Origin: Cognatilysobacter lacus
Lineage (GTDB): Bacteria; Pseudomonadota; Gammaproteobacteria; Xanthomonadales; Xanthomonadaceae
Length of the DNA: 33,845 nucleotides
Direction of reading: 5' to 3'
NCBI RefSeq assembly: GCF_008274655.1
Contig: NZ_VTRV01000009.1
Coordinates: 1 to 33,845 of the forward strand
Within the stretch, counting starts at the first letter, position 1. Each line of letters starts with the position of its first letter. Position numbers and translations under genes: made by a program. Below the pieces are notes generated by a model. It did not search any database and was not told the DNA's origin. It was given only the letters and a program-made list of their open reading frames with translations. Below are positions 17,081 to 24,103 of the stretch, piece after piece.

Positions 17081-17584
17081 ATGCGAACCCTGTCACGTTA
17101 CGGCCCCGGTTCCGTCGTGCTCGCCGCGCTGGTCGCCGCGAGCGCGCCGGCCGCGCCGTCGGTTGCCCATTGGCAACTGCGGGGATCCGGCATCGATGCG
17201 CAGGCGGTGGCCAGCGGCAGTGATGGCGAGGCGCGCGTTTCGCTGCGTTGCGAACGTGGCGATCCGGTGCTGTTGCTGCGGATCGCCGCCGGCCTGCTGC
17301 CTCCCGATCCCACGCAGGTCACGCTGGTGGCCGATGGCACCGGCATGGACTACCCCGTCGTGCATTCCGAGGGGCAGGCACTCACCTCGCGTATCGCGCT
17401 GGACGCGCCGATCCTCGACCGCATGCTGGCCGCGCATGACTTCGAGGTCTCGGCCCGCGGTCGCACGCTGGCGACCGGATCACCCGGCGATGCGCTGGCC
17501 CGGGTGGTCAGCGCCTGCCGCGACCTTCACTGGCCGCGCGACGCCAGGATCGCGCCGAGTGACGCGGGCTTGGCGAACAGGTAA
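17081..17584 (+). CDS. exported hypothetical protein (167 aa)
   Basis: Unrecognised 167-residue protein with a signal peptide (Arg-rich start, then VVLAALVAASAPAAP). The mature part is mostly beta-like: WQLRGSGIDAQAVASG, RVSLRCERGDPVLLLRI, TQVTLVADGTGMDYPV. The last 19 codons overlap the end of the convergent GGDEF-EAL gene by 58 bp. Codon bias supports the frame up to the end. No SD stands out. Confidence 0.65.
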   Translation: MRTLSRYGPGSVVLAALVAASAPAAPSVAHWQLRGSGIDAQAVASGSDGEARVSLRCERGDPVLLLRIAAGLLPPDPTQVTLVADGTGMDYPVVHSEGQALTSRIALDAPILDRMLAAHDFEVSARGRTLATGSPGDALARVVSACRDLHWPRDARIAPSDAGLANR

Positions 17585-20466
17585 CCCTGGCCCAGCTCGC
17601 ACCCGAGCGTGAGCAGCGCACGACGCTGCGCCTCGGTCTCGATGCCTTCGGCGACGACTTCCAGACGCTGCGCGCGAGAGAGCGCGAGGATCGCGCGCAC
17701 CACCGCCGTGCTACCGCCTTCTTCTTCGATCTGCAGGTCGCTGATGAACGAGCGGTCGATCTTGACTGTGTGCAGCTTGAACCGATGCAGGTAGCTCAGC
17801 GACGAATAGCCGGTGCCGAAGTCATCGAGCGCGATCAGCACGCCGCTCTCGCGCAGCCGGTTGAACACCTGCCCGATCTGCTCGGGATTCTCGAGCAGCG
17901 CGCCCTCGGTGACTTCGATGCGCACCTGCGCCGAGTTGACGCCCTTGGCGGCCACGAGTTTCAGGAAGCGCTCGTCGAGATCCTGCGAGCGGAAATGGCG
18001 TGGCGAGAAATTGAGATTCACGTACTGGCCGGGCTGCACCAGCGCAGCGATGCATTCGAGCGTGCGCTCGAACATCTGCCAGTCGATGGCCTCCATGCTG
18101 CCGCTCGCATCGGCGACATGCAGGAACGCGCCCGGCGCGAGCACGCCGCGCTCGGGATGGTTCCAGCGGATCAGCGCCTCATAGCCGACGATCGCGCCGT
18201 CGACGAGCCGCACGATCGGCTGGAAGTACGGCTCGAATTCCTGACGCGTGATCGCGCGGCGCAGGTCGCTCTCCACTTCCAGCAACTGCAGCGCTTGCTC
18301 GTGGAGTTGCTCGTCGAAGACCTCGATGCGATGGCGTCCGCCGGCCTTGGCGCGATACATCGCGATGTCCGCGTCGCGCAGCAGGTCTTCGGGCGAGGTG
18401 TAGTGCGGCGAACTCAGCGTGATGCCCACGCTGACCCCGGTGAACAGTTCCTTGCCTTCGACGCGCACCGGCTCCTTCAGCGCTTCGATAACGCGCTGGC
18501 CCATGCGCATCGCGGTCTCGGGGCTGTCGACCTCCATGAGGATCGCGAACTCGTCGCCGCCGAGGCGCGCCACCATGTCGCGGCCGCCGCGCACGCACTT
18601 GCTGAAGCGCCGCGCCACTTCCTTGAGCAGCGCGTCGCCAACGAGGTGACCGACCGAGTCGTTGATGACCTTGAAGCGGTCGAGATCCATGAACAGCACG
18701 GCGAAGCGGTAGTGCGGATCACGTTCGCGGTGGGCGAGCGCCCGCACGAGCTGGTCGCGCAGGTAGGCGCGATTGGGCAGGCCGGTCAGCGAATCGTGCA
18801 ATACCTCGTGCTTGAGGCGCTGCTCGATCTGTTCGCGGACTTCGATCTGCTCCGACAGCTCGATCGTGCGCTCGGACACGCGCTTCTCGAGATCGACGTA
18901 GGCGTTCTTGAGCTCGGCCGCGGCGCGCTGGCGCTCGAGGCCGTTGGCGATCTGGTAGCTGATGAAAGTGAGCAGCTCGCGGTCGCGCGAGGTGTAGCCG
19001 ACCCCCGGGGTGTAACTCTGCACGGCGAGCAGCCCCATGACGCGCTCGCCGAGCAGCAGCGGCACGCCGAGCCACGCGACCGACTGCTTGCCGATCGGTG
19101 CAAGCTCGCCGCGGTGCTGCAGGTCGAGGATCCGCTGCGCCGTATCGGGGTCCGTCATGTCGAGCAGCAACGGCTTGCCGTAACGCATCGCGTATTCGGA
19201 AATGCCGCGGCCCACCGGCCTGGTCTGCGCACGATTGCCGTACTGGTCGACGAAATACGGGAACTGCACCGTGTTTCCGTCGTCGGAGAGCAGCGCGATG
19301 TAGAAGTTCCGCGCGTCGAGGAACTCGCCGACGATGCGATGCACCGCCGCGTAGAACTCGTCGAGGTTGGTGGCCGTGTGCGACAGCTCGGCGATTCGAT
19401 AGAGGGTCTCCTGCACGCGCACGCTGCGCTGGCGCTCCTGGATCTCCAGCGTCAGCGCCTGCGTGCGTTCCTCGACGCGGCGCTCGAGCTCTTCCTGCTG
19501 CAGCTTGCGGTCGAGCGCGGTAAGGATGTGGCTGCCGACGTACGTCAGCAGCGCCTGGTCGGCAGCTGTGTAGCGCGGGCGCTCGACGTAGCTCTGCACC
19601 ACCAGCACGCCGCGCACCGTGTTGCCCACCATGATGGGCACGCCGAGCCAGTCGAACGAATCGGCGCCGATGTCGCGCATCGGCCCGGAGATCTGCGAGC
19701 GCACTGCGTCCATGGAGCCCATCAGCGAATGCTTGTCGCGGATCACGTACCACGTGAGGCCGCGCTCGAGGACATCCATCGAGACGAACTGGTTCGGCGG
19801 GCGGACCAGCTCGTCCTCGGTGTCGACGAGGTAGATGAATCGGATCGCATCCTTCTGCTCGTCGTACAGCGCGATGTAGAAATTTTCGGCATACATGAAA
19901 CGCCCGACGATCGAATGCAGCTCGCGCAGCATGTCCTCGAGGTCCATCTCCGAGCTCGCCATGTCGGCGATCTGGAACAGCGTCGACTGCAGCTGCTCGG
20001 AACGCTCGAGCATGCGCATGGATTCGGTAAGGCGGTTCTTCTCGAACACCGCACGCGCGATCGGGGCCAGAAGGTCGCATTGCTCGCGGACGCGGGCGCG
20101 CAGCTGCGCCTGGCCGTCGAGCACGATGCCGATGCTGTCGCCCGATTCCTGCGCCTCGATGCAGGCCGCGACGCGGCCTTCGCCCACCGCCCAGCCCCCT
20201 TGGGCGCGCGCGCTCATCGCGATTTCCACGTCGTGCTCGAGCAGGCGGGCGGCGTCGTGCACCTGCGCGTCGCCGCGGCCGATGCACCAGACCACGGCGA
20301 CGCGGCCGAAGCCTTGGCGGTCGAGGTACTCGGCGACGCGACACGCGAAATCCGGGATGCCGACCGCGTCGAGCAGGCAGCCGAGCGCCTGACCGATCCG
20401 CTGCCCTTCGGCAGCGGGGCTGTCTCCCGTTCTCATCGCAGTCAACGCCGTCCCCATCGTGTCCAT
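17527..20466 (-). CDS. GAF-GAF-GGDEF-EAL cyclic-di-GMP protein
   Basis: A 979-residue cytosolic signalling protein. Order: unassigned N-terminal region (~1-155), GAF1 (~165-325), coiled coil, GAF2 (~355-515), coiled coil, GGDEF (~553-715) and EAL (~735-975). The cyclase signature LGGDEF (635-640) is intact. The inhibitory RxxD I-site is not: Gly627 is in the first position, though Asp630 is kept. The phosphodiesterase motifs YEALIRW (762-768), NLNFSPRHF, DDFGTGYSSL (881-890), VKIDRSFI and VVAEGIET are all present. Both activities are therefore possible. The two GAFs resemble each other (FYIAL, WLGVP, VQSY in both), so they are a duplication. Starts at 20466 or 20457 are both plausible. Confidence 0.93.
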   Translation of the reverse strand: MDTMGTALTAMRTGDSPAAEGQRIGQALGCLLDAVGIPDFACRVAEYLDRQGFGRVAVVWCIGRGDAQVHDAARLLEHDVEIAMSARAQGGWAVGEGRVAACIEAQESGDSIGIVLDGQAQLRARVREQCDLLAPIARAVFEKNRLTESMRMLERSEQLQSTLFQIADMASSEMDLEDMLRELHSIVGRFMYAENFYIALYDEQKDAIRFIYLVDTEDELVRPPNQFVSMDVLERGLTWYVIRDKHSLMGSMDAVRSQISGPMRDIGADSFDWLGVPIMVGNTVRGVLVVQSYVERPRYTAADQALLTYVGSHILTALDRKLQQEELERRVEERTQALTLEIQERQRSVRVQETLYRIAELSHTATNLDEFYAAVHRIVGEFLDARNFYIALLSDDGNTVQFPYFVDQYGNRAQTRPVGRGISEYAMRYGKPLLLDMTDPDTAQRILDLQHRGELAPIGKQSVAWLGVPLLLGERVMGLLAVQSYTPGVGYTSRDRELLTFISYQIANGLERQRAAAELKNAYVDLEKRVSERTIELSEQIEVREQIEQRLKHEVLHDSLTGLPNRAYLRDQLVRALAHRERDPHYRFAVLFMDLDRFKVINDSVGHLVGDALLKEVARRFSKCVRGGRDMVARLGGDEFAILMEVDSPETAMRMGQRVIEALKEPVRVEGKELFTGVSVGITLSSPHYTSPEDLLRDADIAMYRAKAGGRHRIEVFDEQLHEQALQLLEVESDLRRAITRQEFEPYFQPIVRLVDGAIVGYEALIRWNHPERGVLAPGAFLHVADASGSMEAIDWQMFERTLECIAALVQPGQYVNLNFSPRHFRSQDLDERFLKLVAAKGVNSAQVRIEVTEGALLENPEQIGQVFNRLRESGVLIALDDFGTGYSSLSYLHRFKLHTVKIDRSFISDLQIEEEGGSTAVVRAILALSRAQRLEVVAEGIETEAQRRALLTLGCELGQGYLFAKPASLGAILASRGQ

Positions 20467-20502
20467 CTCCGGCCGCCCTCGCCCTCCACGCCCCGCCCGG
20501 AA

Positions 20503-20514
20503 GGAGGATCCTCC
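20503..20514. promoter_or_regulatory. perfect 12-bp palindrome upstream of the c-di-GMP gene
   Basis: GGAGGATCCTCC is a perfect inverted repeat 37 nt before the start codon at 20466. It may be a dimer binding site or chance. Confidence 0.25.
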
Positions 20515-20568
20515 CACGACGTTATCGGGCGCGCGGCCTGGAGCTTGAGCATCGGGCCGCGTCGGATG

Positions 20569-21171
20569 TCAGGGCTTGGAGACATGGTCGTTGCAAGCCA
20601 CATGCCACCGCCATGGCGCGTCCACCGCCCGTGTGATGCCGACCCGCGGCCCGGCAACCGGCCGTTCCGGCGGGGGCATCCCGTCATCCACTATGCGGAT
20701 GCCGCCTGAACGGTCGACCAGATCAGCGCCATCGTTCGCGCCGGTGATGCCGAATGCGGCGCAAAGTCGCGCCGGGCCGCGACACAGGTCACGGTTGGAC
20801 TTCGCCGCGGGGCGGGCAGCGCGCATCAACGGCAGGCCATCGAGCGGCTCGAGCGCGCGCAGCAGCACCGCGACGCCTTCGCCGGCCTCGCCGCAGACGG
20901 GGTTGCAGCACCAGTGCATGCCGTAGGTGAAGTAGACATACAGCCGACCGGGCGGGCCGAACATCGTGGCGGTACGTCGCGTCGGCCCGCCGAAACTGTG
21001 CGCCGCCGGGTCCTCGGCGCCGCAGTAGGCCTCGGTTTCGACGATGCGGCCGCGACGCCCGTCATCGCGCACCAGCACCTTGTTGAGCAGGTCGATCGCG
21101 ACCAGCCGCGGGTCGCGGCGATAGAACGAACGCGCCAGCGTGCGGCCGCGCCGATGCGACGGTGCATTCAC
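20569..21171 (-). CDS. mpg: DNA-3-methyladenine glycosylase, AAG/MPG family
   Basis: A 200-residue monofunctional glycosylase that removes 3-methyladenine, hypoxanthine and related damaged purines in base excision repair. Key positions of the AAG family are present: Glu47 and Tyr49 in IVETEAYCG (general base and stacking residue), His58 in AAHSFGG and Tyr80 in [10 protein letters not shown], followed by [13 protein letters not shown] and [12 protein letters not shown]. It is the eukaryote-type AAG fold, unrelated to AlkA or Tag. The preceding gene on this strand is 148 nt away. Confidence 0.94.
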   Translation of the reverse strand: MNAPSHRRGRTLARSFYRRDPRLVAIDLLNKVLVRDDGRRGRIVETEAYCGAEDPAAHSFGGPTRRTATMFGPPGRLYVYFTYGMHWCCNPVCGEAGEGVAVLLRALEPLDGLPLMRAARPAAKSNRDLCRGPARLCAAFGITGANDGADLVDRSGGIRIVDDGMPPPERPVAGPRVGITRAVDAPWRWHVACNDHVSKP

Positions 21172-21210
21172 CTCGGGCCGCCTACGGTCGGGCGCCGACT
21201 GAGAGCCCCC

Positions 21211-21318
21211 ATGCCGATGCCCGCCCGCGTCCGCCTGACCGGCTGCCTGCCGAGCCTCGTCGTCTCGGTCGTTCTGACGGTCCTGCTCAACGTGCGCCTT
21301 CGCGCCTGCAGCGGCTGA
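21211..21318 (+). CDS. 35-residue single-span membrane protein
   Basis: [16 protein letters not shown], then a hydrophobic helix and a short basic end make a 35-residue membrane peptide. A start at the second ATG (21217) is also possible. GAGAG lies about six bases upstream. Its TGA directly abuts the TCA (TGA on the other strand) of the next, convergent gene, forming TGATCA; such tight convergence favours a real gene. Very similar small proteins (LSGCLPSLLLS-type) seem common in Xanthomonadaceae, by recollection. Function unknown. Confidence 0.5.
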   Translation: MPMPARVRLTGCLPSLVVSVVLTVLLNVRLRACSG

Positions 21319-21819
21319 TCATCGAACGGCCAGCGTCGCGTGCTCGAACGGCAGGCGCGTGGCGCCGGTCGCTTCGATGACCGGGCCGGCAATTTGCTGG
21401 AGCGCATTGTCGGTGTCCGTGACCAGCAGGATGCGGCCGGCCTTGATCTCGTCGCGGAACGCCTGGCGCACGGGATCCGGCAGCGCTGCACCGAAGATGG
21501 TCGCAGCCATCCCGCCAATGCTGGCGCCCGCCAGTGCGGCAATACCCACGCCGGCGAGCGTCGGCGCCATCGGCGTCAGCACCACTGCCGTCAGGTCCAG
21601 CAGCAGCCCGGTCACGCCGCCGGCTATCACGCCCTTGATCGCCGCCGGCGTGGAGTCGCTGTCGGCCTCCTTGTAGTCGTTGGAGATCGCGTCCAATTCG
21701 ATGTCCGACCGTGCGACCAGCATGACCGCGTCGCGGCCCACGCCAACCGAGCGTGCGGCGTTCAGTGCCGCGCGCGCCATGTCGAGGTCGGCGGTTCTGT
21801 AGACGTGGCGAATCTTCAT
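21319..21819 (-). CDS. glycine-zipper stress-type protein (166 aa)
   Basis: A 166-residue protein of two parts. The N-terminus MKIRHVYRTADLDMARAALN to ~40 looks like an alpha/beta domain of the general-stress 17M kind. The middle (~60-115) is a glycine- and alanine-rich membrane hairpin (GVIAGGVTGLLLDLTAVVL, AGVGIAALAGASIGGMAATIFG). The end, GRILLVTDTDNALQQIAG, resembles a returning alpha/beta segment. This is the arrangement of small stress-induced inner-membrane proteins; no biochemical role is known to me. The ATG at 21819 has GAGG in front. Confidence 0.7.
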   Translation of the reverse strand: MKIRHVYRTADLDMARAALNAARSVGVGRDAVMLVARSDIELDAISNDYKEADSDSTPAAIKGVIAGGVTGLLLDLTAVVLTPMAPTLAGVGIAALAGASIGGMAATIFGAALPDPVRQAFRDEIKAGRILLVTDTDNALQQIAGPVIEATGATRLPFEHATLAVR

Positions 21820-21906
21820 GGCGTCCTCGCTGCATGTTTCGCGCGCCGTCCGCACCCTTGCGGGCAGGTTCGCACGGCGCCGGTGCAAGACGCGTGATCG
21901 GTCTGC

Positions 21907-21912
21907 GACACT
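21907..21912 (+). promoter_or_regulatory. putative -10 of the HAD gene
   Basis: GACACT ends six bases before the ATG at 21919, and no SD is seen in between. It is a weak match, listed because similar spacing is seen at dbpA and DUF2798. Confidence 0.25.
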
Positions 21913-21918
21913 GCGCCC

Positions 21919-22653
21919 ATGGCAATCAAGATGGTCGGTTTTGACGGCGACGACACGCTGTGGCGCAGCGAAGACTATTTCGCGCAGGCGCAGGCCACGT
22001 TCGAGTCAATCGTTGCGCCGTACGTGGAACTGCGCGGCGACGCCCTGCACGCGCGCCTCTACGAGGTCGAGAAGCGCAACCTCGCCGTATTCGGGTACGG
22101 CGTGAAGGGCATGGCGCTGTCGATGATCGAAGCCGCGGTCGACATCACCGATGCGCGCATCGATGCGAACGCGATCCACCGCATCGTCCAGCTCGCACAG
22201 TCGATGCTGCAGCATCCGGTCGAACTGCTGCCGGGCATACGCGAGGCGGTCGAACGCGTCGCGTCGCGATGGCCGGTGGTACTGATTACCAAGGGCGACC
22301 TGTTCCACCAGGAAGCCAAGGTGCGCGAGTCCGGGCTGTCCGCACTGTTCCGGCGCATCGAGATCGTCAGCGAAAAGGACGTGCCCACCTACGCACGGCT
22401 GCTGGAAGAACTCGGCGTCGAACCTCACGAGTTCGCGATGGTCGGCAACTCGCTGCGCTCGGACATCGCGCCGGTGGTGGCGCTCGGCGGCTGGGGCGTG
22501 CACGTGCCTTATCACCTGACATGGGTGCACGAACGCGAGGCCGGCCTCTGCGATCCGACGCGCGCCGAGGCCATCGGTGATGCATCCCAATTGCACGCAG
22601 CGCTGGCGTCGATCGAGCGCCGCTGCGCGGCCGCTGAAACGGCGGCCGAGTGA
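21919..22653 (+). CDS. HAD-superfamily hydrolase
   Basis: A 244-residue phosphatase of the haloacid dehalogenase type. Motif I FDGDDTLW gives the nucleophile Asp9 and general acid Asp11; motif II is VLITKGD; motif III is the Lys in SEKDVPTY; motif IV is MVGNSLRSDIAP. The cap insertion between motifs I and II (residues ~20-95) is alpha-helical (C1 type). Sugar-phosphate or nucleotide phosphatase activity is likely, substrate unknown. It starts without an SD (see the -10 entry) and is divergent from the stress-type gene. Confidence 0.88.
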   Translation: MAIKMVGFDGDDTLWRSEDYFAQAQATFESIVAPYVELRGDALHARLYEVEKRNLAVFGYGVKGMALSMIEAAVDITDARIDANAIHRIVQLAQSMLQHPVELLPGIREAVERVASRWPVVLITKGDLFHQEAKVRESGLSALFRRIEIVSEKDVPTYARLLEELGVEPHEFAMVGNSLRSDIAPVVALGGWGVHVPYHLTWVHEREAGLCDPTRAEAIGDASQLHAALASIERRCAAAETAAE

Positions 22654-22753
22654 GCCTGAACAGCGGCGGCGCGATTACAAACGCGTTCACCTCGAGCGGA
22701 GCAGTCTCGACCCATGCCCCGCACGGTGCGGTGCGCTTATGAAGGATTCCTCC

Positions 22754-23278
22754 ATGGCCGCTTCCCGCTGGATCGCTCCCGCCGCGCTCGCCGCCGCACT
22801 TGCCATCGGCTCGTTCGCGCCCGCGCCGGCGCATGCGCAGTCTGCGTATGAGCTCACCCGCGCAATCGTCAACATCGCCGACGTCGTGTTCCGCGGCAAC
22901 GAGCCGTACTACCGCTATGGCGACTACGGCCAGAACGATCGCCTCACTGTCGGCCGTGATCGCTACGGCCGTCCGGTGTACTACCGCGCGACGCGCGACG
23001 ACCGCTACAACAACAACTACAACGGCTACGACGGTCGCTATCAGGGTGCCTATGCGCACACCGCGCCGCCTTACGGCAATGCCTATGGCTATTACGGGCA
23101 GCAGCAGGGACGGGTGAAGTGCAATCCGCATGGCAAGTGCAAGACCCAGTACTACGACAGCCGTTACGACCGAGATGATCGCTATGCCCGGGACGACCGC
23201 TATGCGCGCGACTATCATCGCGACGACCGCGATGACCGGGACGACGATCGTGACTACCGGGATCGCGACGACGATTGA
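22754..23278 (+). CDS. exported Tyr/Asp/Arg-rich protein
   Basis: A 174-residue protein with a signal peptide (residues ~1-28, ending APAHA) and a mature part of low complexity: many Tyr, Gly, Asn (YNNNYNGYDG), a KCNPHGKCK segment with two Cys, then a tail of Asp/Arg/Tyr repeats (DRDDRYARDDRYARD, DDRDYRDRDDD). The tail DNA carries matching imperfect repeats. No family recognised. The charged, probably disordered tail would be periplasmic or surface-exposed. The ATG at 22754 has AGGA at correct spacing; an in-frame ATG at 22739 is less good. Confidence 0.7.
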   Translation: MAASRWIAPAALAAALAIGSFAPAPAHAQSAYELTRAIVNIADVVFRGNEPYYRYGDYGQNDRLTVGRDRYGRPVYYRATRDDRYNNNYNGYDGRYQGAYAHTAPPYGNAYGYYGQQQGRVKCNPHGKCKTQYYDSRYDRDDRYARDDRYARDYHRDDRDDRDDDRDYRDRDDD

Positions 23279-23301
23279 TCGAATCCGCCAGCAGTGACAA
23301 C

Positions 23302-23331
23302 AGGAGCCACGGTGATCGCGCCGTGGCTCTT
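23302..23331 (+). terminator. terminator hairpin after the Tyr/Asp/Arg-rich gene
   Basis: GAGCCACGG (23304-23312) pairs perfectly with CCGTGGCTC (23321-23329) over an eight-base loop and is followed by TTCTGCGTT. It lies 25 nt past the stop. The T tract is weak but the stem is strong. Confidence 0.65.
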
Positions 23332-23402
23332 CTGCGTTCGTCGCTGGCCGTCCACGCGCGCCAAGCGCATCATCGCCCCCGCCCCTAGGCCCTCTCATTC
23401 CG

Positions 23403-23954
23403 ATGACCCGCTTGCTGCGCAAACGATCCGCCGCCCTGTTGCTCGCCGCCTCCCTCGGGGCGACGACGCTCGCGCACGCGCAGGGCGCGTCAGGGTCCGG
23501 CCCACACTCGGGCGACGCGTGGGTCGACGGCCGCTTGGTGGACATCGGCGCCTATGCGTCGACCTACCGCGAATCCTTCGTCGACGAGTTGGCCCGCTAC
23601 CACCGTGCGCCGCGTCCGCTGGTCGCCGAGCTGTTGGCACGTCCGGGCTGGACACCGGGCGACGTCTATTTCGCGTGCAGCCTCGCCATGCAGGCCGGCC
23701 GGCCGTGCCGCGAAGTCGCCGAGATGCACTCGGCCGAGCCCGTGCGCGACTGGGCGTCGGTAGCGGCCAGCCTGGGCGTGTCGGCCGGGACGCCCGCTTT
23801 CCATAGAATCAAGCGTGACATCGTGGCCAGCTACCAGCGCTGGGCGCGGCCCGTGTCGGTCGACGATGAACTGGCACCGGACTTTCCACAGCGGGCACGC
23901 GCGACTGGCGGCCATCCGGCGAAGCAGGCGTCGCAGATCCCGCCGGCGGGCTAG
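23403..23954 (+). CDS. exported hypothetical protein (183 aa)
   Basis: Unrecognised 183-residue protein with a signal peptide ending near TLAHAQG. The mature part is alpha-helical: FVDELARYHRAPRPLVAELLAR, WTPGDVYFACSLAMQ, CREVAEMHS, VSAGTPAFHRIKRDIV. Two cysteines (CSLAMQ, PCREV) could pair. The repeat-like helix-turn pattern is common in small exported proteins of this group. An 8-bp GC hairpin (23942-23963) overlaps its stop codon, but the next T run is 24 nt on and belongs to the following promoter. Confidence 0.65.
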   Translation: MTRLLRKRSAALLLAASLGATTLAHAQGASGSGPHSGDAWVDGRLVDIGAYASTYRESFVDELARYHRAPRPLVAELLARPGWTPGDVYFACSLAMQAGRPCREVAEMHSAEPVRDWASVAASLGVSAGTPAFHRIKRDIVASYQRWARPVSVDDELAPDFPQRARATGGHPAKQASQIPPAG

Positions 23955-23978
23955 GCCGCCGGCCCGTTCGGGTCGCTC

Positions 23979-23987
23979 TGCTAGAAT
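23979..23987 (+). promoter_or_regulatory. extended -10 promoter of the glycosyltransferase operon
   Basis: TGCTAGAAT matches TGnTATAAT in eight of nine meaningful positions. No -35 is seen, which is normal for extended -10 promoters. The expected start is near 23994, giving a leader of about 110 nt. Confidence 0.55.
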
Positions 23988-23993
23988 TTTTTC

Positions 23994-24088
23994 GCCAGCC
24001 GACTCGCTGGCCTGCCCATTGGCAGTGGACTCTGCCCGGATGGTGGAGCAAGGGAACGGAAGCGGCGCCGGGGGGATTGCCGCGACCG
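23994..24088 (+). promoter_or_regulatory. structured 5' leader of the glycosyltransferase-YaiO operon
   Basis: Hairpin 1 pairs GCCAGC (23994-23999) with GCTGGC (24006-24011). Then CTGCC (24012-24016), GGCAG (24021-24025) and CTGCC (24032-24036) can form only one of two alternative stems, an arrangement typical of switches. A third stem pairs GCGGC (24062-24066) with GCCGC (24079-24083), extended by CGG/CCG, with GGGGGG in its loop. The SD AGGGAAGG follows at 24093-24100. I do not recognise any known riboswitch class. Confidence 0.4.
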
Positions 24089-24103
24089 AACGTAGGGAAG
24101 GTC

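Noticed and set aside
17770-20709. A 979-codon open frame on the plus strand across the c-di-GMP gene
   Set aside because: It is the antisense shadow of a GC-rich gene: rich in Arg, His, Ala and Leu with no recognisable motif, while the minus strand encodes intact GAF, GGDEF and EAL domains.
23942-23992. Hairpin plus T6 as a terminator of the 183-residue exported protein gene
   Set aside because: The T run is 24 nt from the hairpin and directly follows an extended -10 motif, so I assign it to the next promoter's initial region rather than to termination.
23994-24088. A c-di-GMP (GEMM) riboswitch upstream of the glycosyltransferase
   Set aside because: The conserved GGGCAAAC-type segment and receptor helix of GEMM-I are absent; I keep the region only as an unclassified structured leader.
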